A stretch of 64,000 nt of DNA from DASSUW01 sp963835525 (GTDB lineage Bacteria > Actinomycetota > Thermoleophilia > Solirubrobacterales > Solirubrobacteraceae). Shown piece after piece: positions 31,034 through 39,204 of the stretch. The notes under the pieces are model-generated. The model was not told where the DNA came from. It searched no databases and worked only from the letters and a program-made list of their open reading frames with translations. The stretch covers positions 310,001 to 374,000 of the forward strand of contig CAWIFM010000009.1 in assembly GCA_963835525.1 (NCBI GenBank). Reading direction: 5' to 3'. Positions within the stretch are counted from its first letter, which is position 1, and each line of letters starts with the position of its first letter. The position numbers and the translations under genes are program-made.

Positions 31034-31633
31034 GTGACCTCGCTCGACGAAGCCGTCTCCACCGCGGCGACCGGCGACATCTGGCTGTTCCGCGGCCGCT
31101 CGCTCGCCGACCGCGCGATCCGGGCGGTGACCAACAGCCCGATCAACCACGTCGGCATGGTCGTCGCGCTCGACGACCTGCCGCCGCTGCTGTGGCACGC
31201 CGAGCTCGGCCGCTCGCTGCCCGACGTGTGGAGCGGCGAACGCCAGCGCGGCGTGCAGCTGCACAAGCTGCGCGACGCGGTCACCGTGTGGGACGAGCGC
31301 TACGGCCAGCGCGCCTTCTTCCGCCAGCTCGAGGGGGAGATCCGGCGCGAGCACGAGGACCGCCTGATGCAGGTCATCGAGCGCTTCGACGGCCGCGCCT
31401 TCCCGACCACCCCGGGACTCGCGCGCCAATGGGTCACCGGCCGCGTGCGCCGGCGCGACTCGTCGCTGGAGACCATCTACTGCGCCGAGCTGGTCGCCAC
31501 CACCTTCCAGCACATGGGGCTGCTGCCCAAGCGCCGGCCGGCGAGCTGGTACGACCCGGGCAAGTTCTGGAGCGGCGACCGCATCGACCTCGTGCCGCCG
31601 TTCTCGCTGACCGCGGAGGTCGCAGTGGAATAA
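31034..31633 (+). CDS. Permuted papain-like (YiiX/C92-type) cysteine hydrolase
   Basis: 199 residues. Early motif TGDIWLFRGRSLADRAIRAV and NHVGMVVAL carry the catalytic His (SPINHVGM, ~37), while the Cys comes later in ETIYCAELVATTFQHMG (~155). This His-before-Cys order marks the permuted NlpC/P60 superfamily (YiiX/YebB, amidase C92). There is no signal peptide, so a cytoplasmic substrate such as a peptide or lipid amide is possible. GTG start at 31034. The next gene is 30 bases downstream. Confidence 0.85.
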   Translation: MTSLDEAVSTAATGDIWLFRGRSLADRAIRAVTNSPINHVGMVVALDDLPPLLWHAELGRSLPDVWSGERQRGVQLHKLRDAVTVWDERYGQRAFFRQLEGEIRREHEDRLMQVIERFDGRAFPTTPGLARQWVTGRVRRRDSSLETIYCAELVATTFQHMGLLPKRRPASWYDPGKFWSGDRIDLVPPFSLTAEVAVE

Positions 31634-31663
31634 AGCGCGCGGCGGGTCGGTCCTTGGCCATAG

Positions 31664-32167
31664 ATGCGGACCTCGACCCCTCTGCCCCTGCGCATGCTGT
31701 TGCACGCCGACGGCACCGTCACGACGCTCCTCGAGGCGTGCTTCGGCGGGCCTGTGGTCGTCGAGACGATCGCCAACGAGGTCGACGACCGCCTGCCGAC
31801 CCCGCTCGAGCTCGAGCTCCCGCCCCACCGGCCCGTGCTGTGGCGCCAGGTCGTGCTCCACGCCGACGACCGCCCCGTCCTGCGCGCGAGCTCGGTGCTC
31901 GCGCTCGACCGCCTCGACGAGCGCACCCGCGAAGCGCTGCTGGCCGGCGACGAGCCGATCGGACACGTGCTGCGCGGCCTTGATACCCGCCGCGAGATGC
32001 TGGCGCGCGACGCGGGTGAGGCGATCGCGGCCGACCAGCTCGACCTCGGCGTGGAGGCCGGCGAGCTCGTCCACTCGCGCACGTACCGGATCCTCAGCGG
32101 CGCGCACCCGCTTGCGGTCGTGAGCGAGCGCATCCCGGCGTCCGTCTTCGACCCGCTCGGCTCATGA
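31664..32167 (+). CDS. Chorismate pyruvate-lyase-like protein (DUF98/UbiC fold)
   Basis: 167 residues. Features of the DUF98/UbiC lineage: RMLLHADGTVTTLLEACFGG, VLWRQVVLHADDRPVLRASS with the family's W-R-V-L-L pattern, an Arg/Ser-rich strand and the final YRILSGAHPLAVVSERIP. Family members split chorismate into 4-hydroxybenzoate and pyruvate. The stop overlaps the ATG of a DAHP synthase (ATGA), the enzyme opening the shikimate pathway, which supports this assignment. Catalysis itself is inferred. Confidence 0.8.
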   Translation: MRTSTPLPLRMLLHADGTVTTLLEACFGGPVVVETIANEVDDRLPTPLELELPPHRPVLWRQVVLHADDRPVLRASSVLALDRLDERTREALLAGDEPIGHVLRGLDTRREMLARDAGEAIAADQLDLGVEAGELVHSRTYRILSGAHPLAVVSERIPASVFDPLGS

Positions 32168-32916
32168 CCGGCTTCACGCTCATCGCCGGCCCGTGCACCG
32201 TCGAGTCGCGCGAGCAGACGCTGACCACCGCGCGCTGCGTCGCCGCCGGCGGCGCGACGATGCTGCGCGGCGGCGCGTTCAAGCCGCGCACCAGCCCGCA
32301 CACCTTCCAGGGCCTCGGCCGCGCCGCGCTGGCCATCCTGGCCGAGGCGCGGGCCGAGACCGGGCTGCCGGTGGTGACCGAGCTCACCGACGTGCGCGAG
32401 CTCGACGCCGTGCTGGAGGTGGCCGACGTGATCCAGGTCGGCGCGCGCAACATGCAGAACGCGGCGCTGTTGACCGAGATCGGCCGCTCCGGGCGGCCCG
32501 TGCTGATCAAGCGCGGCCCCGCGGCCACGATCGACGAGCTGCTGCACGCCGCCGAGTACGTCCTCGCCGAGGGCAATCAGGCGGTCACGCTGTGCGAGCG
32601 CGGCATCCGCACGTTCGAGCCCGCCACTCGCTTCACGCTCGACCTGTCCGCCGTGCCGGTCCTCAAAGAGCGCACCGACCTGCCGGTCATCGTCGACCCC
32701 AGCCACGCCGCCGGAAGGCGCGAGCTGGTGCGGCCGCTCAGCCTCGCCGCGGTCGCGGCCGGCGCCGACGGCCTGATCGTCGAGGTCCACCCCGAGCCCG
32801 AGGTCGCGCTGTGCGACGGCCCGCAGGCGCTCACCACGGCCGAGTTCGCCGGCTACGCGGACGACGTGTGGTCGCTGGCGGGAGCCATGCGGCCGCCCCA
32901 GCTCGCCGCCGCATGA
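32164..32916 (+). CDS. aroF: 3-deoxy-7-phosphoheptulonate (DAHP) synthase, type I-beta
   Basis: 250 residues, the short form without an N-terminal regulatory domain. Motifs: LIAGPCTVESREQ, GGAFKPRTSPHTFQGLG (PEP/E4P binding), IQVGARNMQNAALL, LIKRGPAATIDELL, VIVDPSHAAGRRELV (metal His) and LIVEVHPEPEVALCDGPQAL. It condenses PEP and erythrose-4-phosphate. Lack of an ACT or chorismate-mutase domain suggests it is not feedback-controlled through an attached domain. It is coupled to the chorismate-lyase-like gene and to the MFS gene by 4-base overlaps. Confidence 0.93.
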   Translation: MTGFTLIAGPCTVESREQTLTTARCVAAGGATMLRGGAFKPRTSPHTFQGLGRAALAILAEARAETGLPVVTELTDVRELDAVLEVADVIQVGARNMQNAALLTEIGRSGRPVLIKRGPAATIDELLHAAEYVLAEGNQAVTLCERGIRTFEPATRFTLDLSAVPVLKERTDLPVIVDPSHAAGRRELVRPLSLAAVAAGADGLIVEVHPEPEVALCDGPQALTTAEFAGYADDVWSLAGAMRPPQLAAA

Positions 32917-34055
32917 GCTTCACCGCCTGGCGGGCGCTGGTGGCCGGCGTCGGGCTGATGATCTCCGGCGTCCTGCCGGCCTTCCTGACCGCCAGCCTCG
33001 CGTCGCGAATCCCGGACGACTTCGCGTTCGGCGACGCAAGGGTGGGGCTGGCGATCGCGATCTTCCACGTGATGTGCGCCGTGTGCTCGACGCCGGCGGG
33101 ACGGCTGGTCGAGCGGATCGGGCCGGCGCGCGGGATGCGGCTGGCGGCGACCGCCACCGCGGTCTCCTGCCTGGCCATCGCCGCGTTCGCGCAGTCGGCG
33201 CTGAGCCTCACCGCGCTGCTGCTGCTCGGCGGGCTCGCCAACGCGCTCGGCGGGCCGTCGGTGAGCGCTCTGCTCAAGCGCGAGGTGGCGGTGCACCGGC
33301 ACGGGCTGGCGTTCGGCGCGCAGAACTCCGGCGCCACGCTCGGAGCGCTGCTCGCCGGGCTCGCCCTCCCCGCCGTGGCGATCCCGTTCGGCTGGCGCTG
33401 GGCGTTCGTGCTCGTGGCCGGGCTCGCCCTGGCCGCGGCCGCGGTGGCGCCCGCCGGCGAGGCGGTCGTGGGGCCGCGTCCCGTCCGCCCGCGCGGGCTG
33501 ACGACCGTGCACGCGCTGGCGGTGGCCGCCGCGCTGGCCAGCGCCGCGGGCGTCGGCTTCATCTCGTTCCTGGTCCTCTACGCGGTCGAGAGCGGCATGA
33601 GCCAGGCGGCGGCGGGGCTGCTGCTCGTCGCCGTGAGCCTCGCCGCGACGGTGAGCCGGGTCGGGGTCGGCGTGGTGGCCGACCGCCGCGGCCAGGAGCC
33701 GCTGCGGCCCGTGGCGGCCATGCTGTTGGTCAGCATCGCCGGCTACCTGCTGTTGATCGCGGCCGAGCCGGCGCTGATCGTCGTGGCCGCCCTGCTGGCC
33801 GGGAGCTTCGGCTGGGCGTGGCCGGGCGGCCTCACGCTGGCCGTCGTGCAGCGCAGCCCGGGCGCGCCGGCGTGGGCGGTCGGAGTGCTGATGGCCGGGC
33901 TGTTCAGCGGCGCGATCGCCGGGCCGCTGCTCGTAGGCGTGCTGGCCGAGCACGAGCGCTTCGCGCTCGCCTGGGGCGCGTGCGCGGGGTTCGCGCTGCT
34001 CGCCGCCTGCACGGTGCTGGCGGTACGGGAGGCAGCCGTACCACGCCGCGCGTGA
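32913..34055 (+). CDS. MFS transporter
   Basis: 380 residues with about twelve transmembrane segments. Motif-A-like loop STPAGRLVERIGPARGMRLA after helix 2, GAQNSGATLGALLAGLALP in helix 5 and a second half with GVVADRRGQEPLRPVAAML. It resembles the CynX/NimT-type and drug-efflux MFS proteins. ATG overlaps the aroF stop. Being in one operon with DAHP synthase and a chorismate lyase relative, it is a plausible exporter of an aromatic acid, an inference from context. Confidence 0.88.
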   Translation: MSFTAWRALVAGVGLMISGVLPAFLTASLASRIPDDFAFGDARVGLAIAIFHVMCAVCSTPAGRLVERIGPARGMRLAATATAVSCLAIAAFAQSALSLTALLLLGGLANALGGPSVSALLKREVAVHRHGLAFGAQNSGATLGALLAGLALPAVAIPFGWRWAFVLVAGLALAAAAVAPAGEAVVGPRPVRPRGLTTVHALAVAAALASAAGVGFISFLVLYAVESGMSQAAAGLLLVAVSLAATVSRVGVGVVADRRGQEPLRPVAAMLLVSIAGYLLLIAAEPALIVVAALLAGSFGWAWPGGLTLAVVQRSPGAPAWAVGVLMAGLFSGAIAGPLLVGVLAEHERFALAWGACAGFALLAACTVLAVREAAVPRRA

Positions 34056-34068
34056 CGCGCCGGTACGG
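34036..34068 (+). terminator. Hairpin enclosing the MFS stop codon
   Basis: Outer stem CCGTACC / GGTACGG and inner stem GCGCG / CGCGC, with the TGA stop (34053-34055) as the inner loop. Likely the terminator of the aroF operon. TTCCTCTC follows. Confidence 0.55.
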
Positions 34069-34076
34069 TTCCTCTC

Positions 34077-34112
34077 GTGCGCAACACGCTTCTTCATCTG
34101 GACGCCCGCTGA
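34077..34112 (+). CDS. Candidate 11-residue leader peptide upstream of rsgA
   Basis: GTG start, MRNTLLHLDAR, stop TGA, followed 3 bases later by a hairpin and then by rsgA. The arrangement resembles an attenuator or translation-sensing leader. No direct evidence of translation and no clear ribosome-binding site. Confidence 0.3.
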   Translation: MRNTLLHLDAR

Positions 34113-34115
34113 GTC

Positions 34116-34144
34116 GGGCCTCGGCCGCCAAAGCGGCCAGGCCC
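34116..34144 (+). promoter_or_regulatory. Hairpin in the rsgA leader
   Basis: GGGCCT and GGCCGC (34116-34128, one bulged C) pair with GCGGCCAGGCCC (34133-34144) around a CAAA loop, 36 bases upstream of the rsgA start. It could be a terminator or an attenuator acting with the preceding leader ORF. Confidence 0.5.
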
Positions 34145-34180
34145 TTCCCGCGTCCCGTTGATCTCTGAAGGAGCCTTCCG

Positions 34181-35068
34181 TTGTTCGATCATCCCCTCGC
34201 GCGCCTTGGCTGGCGCGCGGAGCTGCAGGACCAGATCCCTGACGACCTCGTCCCCGCCAGAGTGCTGGCCGTCGACCGCGGCAGCGTGGTGGTGGACGCC
34301 GGCGACCGGTCGTGGCGCGCCCCGCTCGCCGGGCGCCTGAGGACCATGCCCCAGACCGGCGACTTCGTCGGCGCACTGCCGGACGGACCGGTGCGGGCCG
34401 TGCTGCCCCGGCGCGGCGTGATCGCGCGGCGCGGCGACGGCGGCCGGCCCGAGGTGCTGGCCGCCAACGTCGACCTCGCGCTGCTCGCCACCTCGCCGAA
34501 CCGCGACCTGAACCCGCGCCGCCTGGCGCGCTTCCTCGCCATCACGGCACGCGGCGAGGTCGAGGCCGTCGTCCTGCTCACCAAGGCCGACCTCGCCGGC
34601 GATCCGGGCGCCGTCGCCGAGTCGATCGGCGAAGGGCTCGACGACACGCCCGTGCTGCCGGTCAGCGCCGTCGACGGCACCGGCCTGGCGGAGCTGCGGG
34701 CGCTGCTCGAGCCTCGCCGCACGGCGGTGCTGCTCGGCACCTCCGGCGTCGGCAAGTCGACGCTGCTCAACGCCCTGCTCGGCGAGGAGCGCCAGCCGAC
34801 GCGGCCGATCCGCGAGGGCGACGACCGCGGCCGCCACACCACGGTGCGGCGCGAGCTGGTCCCGCTGCCCGGCGGCGCGCTGCTGATCGACACGCCCGGG
34901 CTGCGGCTCGTGGCGCCGCTCGAGGACGCCGACGAGGAGGTGCCGCTGCTCGACAAGGAGCAGCTCAAGCGCCAGCGCCGCGAGCGCTCGCGCGAGTTCC
35001 ACCGCGGCGTCTATCGCGAGATGCGGGCGCGCAAGCGCGACCGCGAGAGACGGGAGGGTCGCCGCTAG
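34181..35068 (+). CDS. rsgA: Ribosome small-subunit GTPase RsgA, lacking the C-terminal zinc domain
   Basis: 295 residues. An OB-fold N-terminus (VPARVLAVDRGSVVVDAG) precedes a circularly permuted GTPase with G4-G5-G1-G3 order: LLTKADLAG, LPVSAVDG, LGTSGVGKSTLLNALLG and LLIDTPGLRL. RsgA matures the 30S subunit. The usual C-terminal zinc-binding Cys/His motif is absent (no Cys in the tail) and is replaced by a strongly basic helix (KRQRRERSREFHRGVYREMR). TTG start at 34181 follows the ribosome-binding site GAAGGAG. The protein is ~50 residues shorter than the E. coli form. Repeat copy B begins 4 bases after the stop. Confidence 0.9.
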   Translation: MFDHPLARLGWRAELQDQIPDDLVPARVLAVDRGSVVVDAGDRSWRAPLAGRLRTMPQTGDFVGALPDGPVRAVLPRRGVIARRGDGGRPEVLAANVDLALLATSPNRDLNPRRLARFLAITARGEVEAVVLLTKADLAGDPGAVAESIGEGLDDTPVLPVSAVDGTGLAELRALLEPRRTAVLLGTSGVGKSTLLNALLGEERQPTRPIREGDDRGRHTTVRRELVPLPGGALLIDTPGLRLVAPLEDADEEVPLLDKEQLKRQRRERSREFHRGVYREMRARKRDRERREGRR

Positions 35069-35072
35069 GGAC

Positions 35073-35313
35073 GAACTTCCCGCTTGTAGGGAGGCGAGGT
35101 CGGCCAGTCTTGGCCTCGTGATTCCGCGGAGCGAAACGAGAGGGGAGCGAAATCAGGTGCACGTGCAGTTGGGGTTGTTAGTGGGTGCATAGCGACACCT
35201 AACAACCCCAACCGAGGGCGCGGCACCCGAAATCCGCCCCGCCGGCGCACCGGCTTCCACGATGCGCAACCAGCCGCCTCCGTGCCTCCCTCAATGCCAG
35301 CCGTTGACGTACG
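35073..35313. repeat. Dispersed intergenic repeat, copy B
   Basis: 241-bp element, close relative of copy A. Left end GAACTTCCCGCTTGTAGGGA; right end, reversed, reads GTACGTCAACGGCTGGCATT followed by GAGGGAGG. It shares with A the blocks GGGGTTGTTAGTGG (near 35174) and CTTCCACGATGCGCAACC (near 35251), showing that whole elements, not only ends, are homologous. In B the GTTGTTAG block has an inverted partner (CTAACAACCCCAAC near 35200), so the centre can form its own hairpin. It lies between convergent rsgA and the methyltransferase gene. Confidence 0.85.
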
Positions 35314-35324
35314 CCGGCGCGAAA

Positions 35325-36074
35325 CTACGCGCCAGCGACGATGACGAGCCGGGTGTCGGTGCTGAACGGGCCGCCTTCGAGGTCGCCGTGGCAGCGGGCG
35401 CTCGCGAAGCCGGCCCGGCTCACCATCGTCAGCAGCTCGGTCGCGGAGTAGACCCGCAGCGACCAGGTGCGCGACTCGCGCTCGCCGCCGGGATCGACCA
35501 GCGTCTGCGTCGTCTGCGCCACGCCCGAGGTGGGGTCCCACGATCCCTGCTCGAGCATCAGCCGGCCCTCGCCCACGCGCATCCAGCGGTCCTCCTGGAA
35601 GTGTCGGACCAGCCAGTCGCGGTGCATCGTCTCGATCACGAGCCGGCCGTCCGGGCGCAGGACGCGGTGGATCTCGGCCAGCACCCGCGTGTCCTCCTCG
35701 TCGCCCAGGTAGCCGAGCGAGCTGAACAGGTTCAGCGCGGCGTCGAAACCGGCGTCGCGGAACGGCAGCTCGCGGTAGTCGGCGCGCACGAGCTCCGGCC
35801 CGCGCTCACCGGCGGCGCGGCGCGCCGCTTCGTCGAGCAGCACCTGCGAGCGGTCGACGGCCGTCACGCGGTAGCCGGCCCGGGTCAAGGGCAGCGAGTG
35901 GCGGCCGAAGCCGCACGGGACGTCGAGCAGGTCGCCGCCCTCGGGGCAGCCCGACAGGCGCGCCGCCGCCATCGCCTGCCCCTCTGCCTGCTCGTCGCGC
36001 TCCTCGGTCGCGTACGCGCGCAGGTAGAACTCGTTGAAGACGGTGTCCCAGGCTTCGGCCGAGCTGGTCGTCAT
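35325..36074 (-). CDS. Class I SAM-dependent methyltransferase
   Basis: 249 residues. SAM-binding motif I in DLLDVPCGFGRHSLPLTRAG (~48-67), acidic motif II TAVDRSQVLLDEA, motif III region ADYRELPFRDAGFDAALNLF, and the later HRVLRPDGRLVIETMHRDWL. Substrate unknown. Repeat copy B lies just beyond its stop. It is divergent from the cupin gene, whose start is 26 bases away. Confidence 0.9.
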   Translation of the reverse strand: MTTSSAEAWDTVFNEFYLRAYATEERDEQAEGQAMAAARLSGCPEGGDLLDVPCGFGRHSLPLTRAGYRVTAVDRSQVLLDEAARRAAGERGPELVRADYRELPFRDAGFDAALNLFSSLGYLGDEEDTRVLAEIHRVLRPDGRLVIETMHRDWLVRHFQEDRWMRVGEGRLMLEQGSWDPTSGVAQTTQTLVDPGGERESRTWSLRVYSATELLTMVSRAGFASARCHGDLEGGPFSTDTRLVIVAGA

Positions 36075-36100
36075 CGCGCGCAGTCTGCCAGCCTGCGCGC

Positions 36101-36451
36101 ATGGATCTCACGCTGATCAGCCTCGACGAGCCGACCGAGGTGCGAACCTTCCACAAGGGCCGCTTCGAGACCTATGCGGTCGGGCCGATGACGGTCGGCC
36201 GCGCGACCTATGAGCCGGGTTGGAAGTGGTCCGAGCACGTCGGCGCTCCGTCCGGCGAGGCGATGTGCCAGGTCGAGCACGTAGGCCTCGTCGTCAGCGG
36301 GCAGGCCGCGGTGAAGATGGAGGACGGCACCGAGAAGGTGATGGGAGAGGGCGAGTTCTTCTACGTGCCGCCCGGCCACGACAGCTGGGTCGTGGGCGAC
36401 GAGCCCTACGTCTCGCTGCACATCATGGGCAGCGAGACGTACGCGACGTGA
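36101..36451 (+). CDS. Cupin-domain protein
   Basis: 116 residues, single cupin barrel. Motif 1 is atypical (KWSEHVGAPSGEAMCQVEHVG ... ), and motif 2 contains GEFFYVPPGHDSWVVGD with a His. It may bind a metal or small ligand. Its stop overlaps the GTG of the hemerythrin-like gene (GTGA), and that gene in turn touches a phosphodiesterase gene, forming a three-gene operon. Confidence 0.85.
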   Translation: MDLTLISLDEPTEVRTFHKGRFETYAVGPMTVGRATYEPGWKWSEHVGAPSGEAMCQVEHVGLVVSGQAAVKMEDGTEKVMGEGEFFYVPPGHDSWVVGDEPYVSLHIMGSETYAT

Positions 36452-36948
36452 GCTCCGCGGTCGGCGAGGCGTTCTTCCAGGAGCTCCTGTGGGTGCACGG
36501 GATGATCCGCCAGGACCTCGAGACCGTGCGCGAGCTGGCCGCGCAGGTGGCCGGCGGCCTGGCGCCCGGCGAGGTCGAGGCGCAGGTCGCCTCGCTGGCG
36601 GCGAACGGGCCGCTGTGGGCGCTGAAGGTGAACTGCCTGCACTACTGCCGCTTCGTGCACGGTCACCACCGGCTCGAGGACGTCGCCCTGTTCCCGGCTC
36701 TGCGCGACGCGGACCCGGACCTCGCCCCGCTCGTCGACCGGCTCGAGGGCGACCACCGGCGGGTCGCCGAGCAGCTCGACGAGGTCGAGGCGGCCGTGGT
36801 CGCGCTCAACGGCGACGAGGGCGAGCGCACGCGCGTGGTCGAGGCGCTGAGCGCGCTCGCCGACGACCTGCTCGCCCACCTCGAGCGTGAGGAGGAGGGC
36901 ATCGGGCCCGCGCTGAGGCGCATGGATCGCCATCCGCTCGGGGGTTAG
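36448..36948 (+). CDS. Hemerythrin-like (HHE) domain protein
   Basis: 166 residues, four-helix bundle with metal-ligand motifs in order: LWVHGMIRQDLETV, LHYCRFVHGHHRLEDVALFP, LEGDHRRVAEQLDEVE and LLAHLEREEEGIGPAL. These fit a di-iron HHE domain binding O2 or another small ligand or acting as an oxidative/nitrosative stress sensor. The GTG start overlaps the cupin stop. Functional link with the cupin is contextual. Confidence 0.88.
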   Translation: MSSAVGEAFFQELLWVHGMIRQDLETVRELAAQVAGGLAPGEVEAQVASLAANGPLWALKVNCLHYCRFVHGHHRLEDVALFPALRDADPDLAPLVDRLEGDHRRVAEQLDEVEAAVVALNGDEGERTRVVEALSALADDLLAHLEREEEGIGPALRRMDRHPLGG

Positions 36949-37646
36949 TGTCCGCGGGCATGCTCGCCCAGCTGAGCGATCCCCACATCCGCCTGCCGCC
37001 CGAGGACGAGGGCTCGGGCGCGGCGCTCGAGGCGGCGGTCCGGGCGGTGCTGGCGCTCGATCCGCTGCCCGACGCGGTGGTGGTCACCGGCGACCTCGCC
37101 GACGGCGCGGCGGCCGCCGAGTACGCGCGTGTGCGCGAGCTGCTCGACCCGCTGCCGATGCCCGTCCACGTCCTGCCAGGCAACCACGACGAGGGTGTCG
37201 CCGCCGACTACGCGGTCCAGGTCGGCGGCCTGCGTCTGATCGCGTGCGACACGACCATCCCGGGGCACGACGAAGGGGAGGTCGACCTCGAATGGCTCGA
37301 GGCGGCGCTCGACGAGGACCGCGAGACGCCGACCATCGTCGCGATGCACCACCCGCCGATCCTCACCGGCATCGGCGGGCTCGACGCGATCGGCCTCACG
37401 AACCGCGACGCGCTCGCCGGCCTCCTCCAGCGCTCACCGCAGGTGCGGCGCGTGATCGCCGGCCACGTGCACCGCGGCGCGTTCGGCGTGGTCGGTGGCT
37501 GCGGCGTCGTCGCCTGCCCGAGCACCAACCTGCAGACCAAGCTGGAGATCGGGACCGAGGGCTTCACGACCGTGCGCGAGTCGCCGGCCTTCGCCGTCCA
37601 CGCCCTGGTGGACGGCGAGCTGGTCTCGCACCTGCAGCCGATCTAG
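36948..37646 (+). CDS. Calcineurin-like metallophosphoesterase (CpdA/3',5'-cNMP phosphodiesterase type)
   Basis: 232 residues. Full set of metallophosphoesterase motifs: LAQLSDPHIR (DxH), VVVTGDLADG (GDxx), HVLPGNHDEG (GNHD), VAMHHPPIL and VIAGHVHRG (GHxH). It resembles the cAMP phosphodiesterase CpdA class. GTG start at 36948 shares a base with the preceding stop; ATG at 36960 is an alternative. Tail-to-tail 4-base overlap with the minus-strand gene at 37643. Confidence 0.9.
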   Translation: MSAGMLAQLSDPHIRLPPEDEGSGAALEAAVRAVLALDPLPDAVVVTGDLADGAAAAEYARVRELLDPLPMPVHVLPGNHDEGVAADYAVQVGGLRLIACDTTIPGHDEGEVDLEWLEAALDEDRETPTIVAMHHPPILTGIGGLDAIGLTNRDALAGLLQRSPQVRRVIAGHVHRGAFGVVGGCGVVACPSTNLQTKLEIGTEGFTTVRESPAFAVHALVDGELVSHLQPI

Positions 37647-37909
37647 AGCCGGACGCTGGGCAGCGGCCGCTGGCCGTCCTGCAGGCCCTCGCCGCGGAAT
37701 TCGCCGTCGACGGCCAGCCGCTCGAGCCGGGCGATCTCCTGCTCGCCGAGCCGGCGCGCCGGATCGTCCTCCGGCAGCCCGTTGATCAGGCGCGCGATGC
37801 GCGTGCGGATCTGGAGCGCGAAATGCGGCGTCGAGCTGCCCATGAGCTGGCGCACGTCGTCGACCGTCACGGGACGGCGCAGGCGTTCGGGCTGCTCGGC
37901 TTGGGCCAT
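37643..37909 (-). CDS. Small conserved-looking protein, unknown
   Basis: 88 residues: RRPVTVDDVRQLMGSSTPHF ALQIRTRIARLINGLPEDDP form a helical core, with a C-terminal tail. No recognised domain. ATG at 37909 is one base from the stop of the upstream lipoprotein gene, so the pair is an operon. The regular helix pattern and absence of low-complexity bias support a real gene. Confidence 0.7.
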   Translation of the reverse strand: MAQAEQPERLRRPVTVDDVRQLMGSSTPHFALQIRTRIARLINGLPEDDPARRLGEQEIARLERLAVDGEFRGEGLQDGQRPLPSVRL

Positions 37910-37910
37910 G

Positions 37911-39095
37911 TCAGTCGCCTTCGGTGTCGACGGGCTGGATCTCGAGAAGGGCGTCGATGCGCGACTGCACGTCCGCCGAGATGGCGGCCTCGTCGCCCAT
38001 GAGCCAGCCGTGATTGTAGACCCCGCGCACCGGGTCCTCGTCGTAGCCGGGCTGGATGTCGAGCAGGTAGTCCTGGACCTCGGTGGGGAGTGAGGCGGCG
38101 TCGCTGAGAAGCAGCAGGGGGCCGAACTGGCCCGAGCCGGAGAACGGCGCGCCGGCGACCGCGTCGAGCGTTCGCGACGCGTTGGCGAACACGACGCCGT
38201 GCCCGGGGTCGACGACGTTCCAGCCGAAGCGCGGGCCGTCCGAGTAGCGCGCGAAGGCGATCGCGTTGGTGATCGGGTCCGGTCCGGAGACGCGCTTGGT
38301 GGTGCCGAGCTTCTCCAGCTCCTCGACCACCGACTCGGCGACCGCATCCTCGGGGCCGAGCACGTAGATCCGCGGCTTCTTGTGCGCCTCGATGGCCGAG
38401 CGGGTCTCGGGCGGCAGCGAGTCCTTGAGCGTCCAGAGCACCGGCTGGCCGGACTTGGCGGCCCAGCCGGCGGCGGGCATGGCGAACTCGGGGCTGTCCG
38501 CGGGGGCGATCAGCACTGCGTCGGTCGGGTCGCCGGCGACGTCCATCTGGAAGGCGTCGATCGCTTTGGCGAGCGAGGTCGGGCTCGAGCCCTCGATCGT
38601 CTCCACCTTCCGGTTCCCGGGCTCCGCCGCGTCGCCGATCCGGATCACCTGCGCGCCGTCGGCCTCCTCGGCGCCCGACGGCGCGAGCTCCTCGAGCGCC
38701 TCCTCGCTGGCGGCCGGCAGCTCGCCGCCGTCCGAGAACAGCACTGGAGCCTGCAGCGGGCGCGCCATCAGCTGCGCGGCGGAGATCGCCGCGCGCCAGT
38801 CGTCCTGCTCGACGATCACCACGGCGCGCGGGCTGCTCTCGTCCGTGCGGGCCGGATAGACGGCGCGGGCGGCGCCTGCGGCGTTGGCGACCGCGTCCGC
38901 GCCCGCCACGCGCGTGGTGTTCTTGGTGGCGAAGACCGGGAAGCCCAGCGACGGCGCGTCTTCGGCCTGCTCCTCGTCGCCGCTGGCGCCTAGGACCGGC
39001 TGCGATTGGTCCCCGTCGCCGCCCGATTTGTCCCCTCCGCCGCCGCAGCCGGCGAGCAACGCGAGCAGGAGAAAAGGCAGGAGCCGTCGAACCAC
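37911..39095 (-). CDS. Cell-wall-binding repeat 2 (CWB2) lipoprotein
   Basis: About 394 residues. Signal peptide VVRRLLPFLLLALLAGC ends in a lipobox. An acidic Gly/Ser linker precedes CWB2-type units: TTRVAGADAVANAAGAARAV YPA, then ARPLQAPVLFSDGGELPAA, and later KRVSGPDPITNAIAFARYSD. CWB2 proteins attach to anionic wall polymers in Gram-positive bacteria. GTG at 39095 is chosen so the signal peptide has a normal length. A longer frame extends to 39182. Confidence 0.85.
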   Translation of the reverse strand: MVRRLLPFLLLALLAGCGGGGDKSGGDGDQSQPVLGASGDEEQAEDAPSLGFPVFATKNTTRVAGADAVANAAGAARAVYPARTDESSPRAVVIVEQDDWRAAISAAQLMARPLQAPVLFSDGGELPAASEEALEELAPSGAEEADGAQVIRIGDAAEPGNRKVETIEGSSPTSLAKAIDAFQMDVAGDPTDAVLIAPADSPEFAMPAAGWAAKSGQPVLWTLKDSLPPETRSAIEAHKKPRIYVLGPEDAVAESVVEELEKLGTTKRVSGPDPITNAIAFARYSDGPRFGWNVVDPGHGVVFANASRTLDAVAGAPFSGSGQFGPLLLLSDAASLPTEVQDYLLDIQPGYDEDPVRGVYNHGWLMGDEAAISADVQSRIDALLEIQPVDTEGD

Positions 39096-39204
39096 CGCGA
39101 TAAAGCTAGCGATCCAACCTCCCCGCGCTACAGTGGCGCGCCGGCCGCTCAAGGTTTGGTAAAGAGCGGCCGAGGTATCCACTAGACATAAATCTGCGGC
39201 ATGC

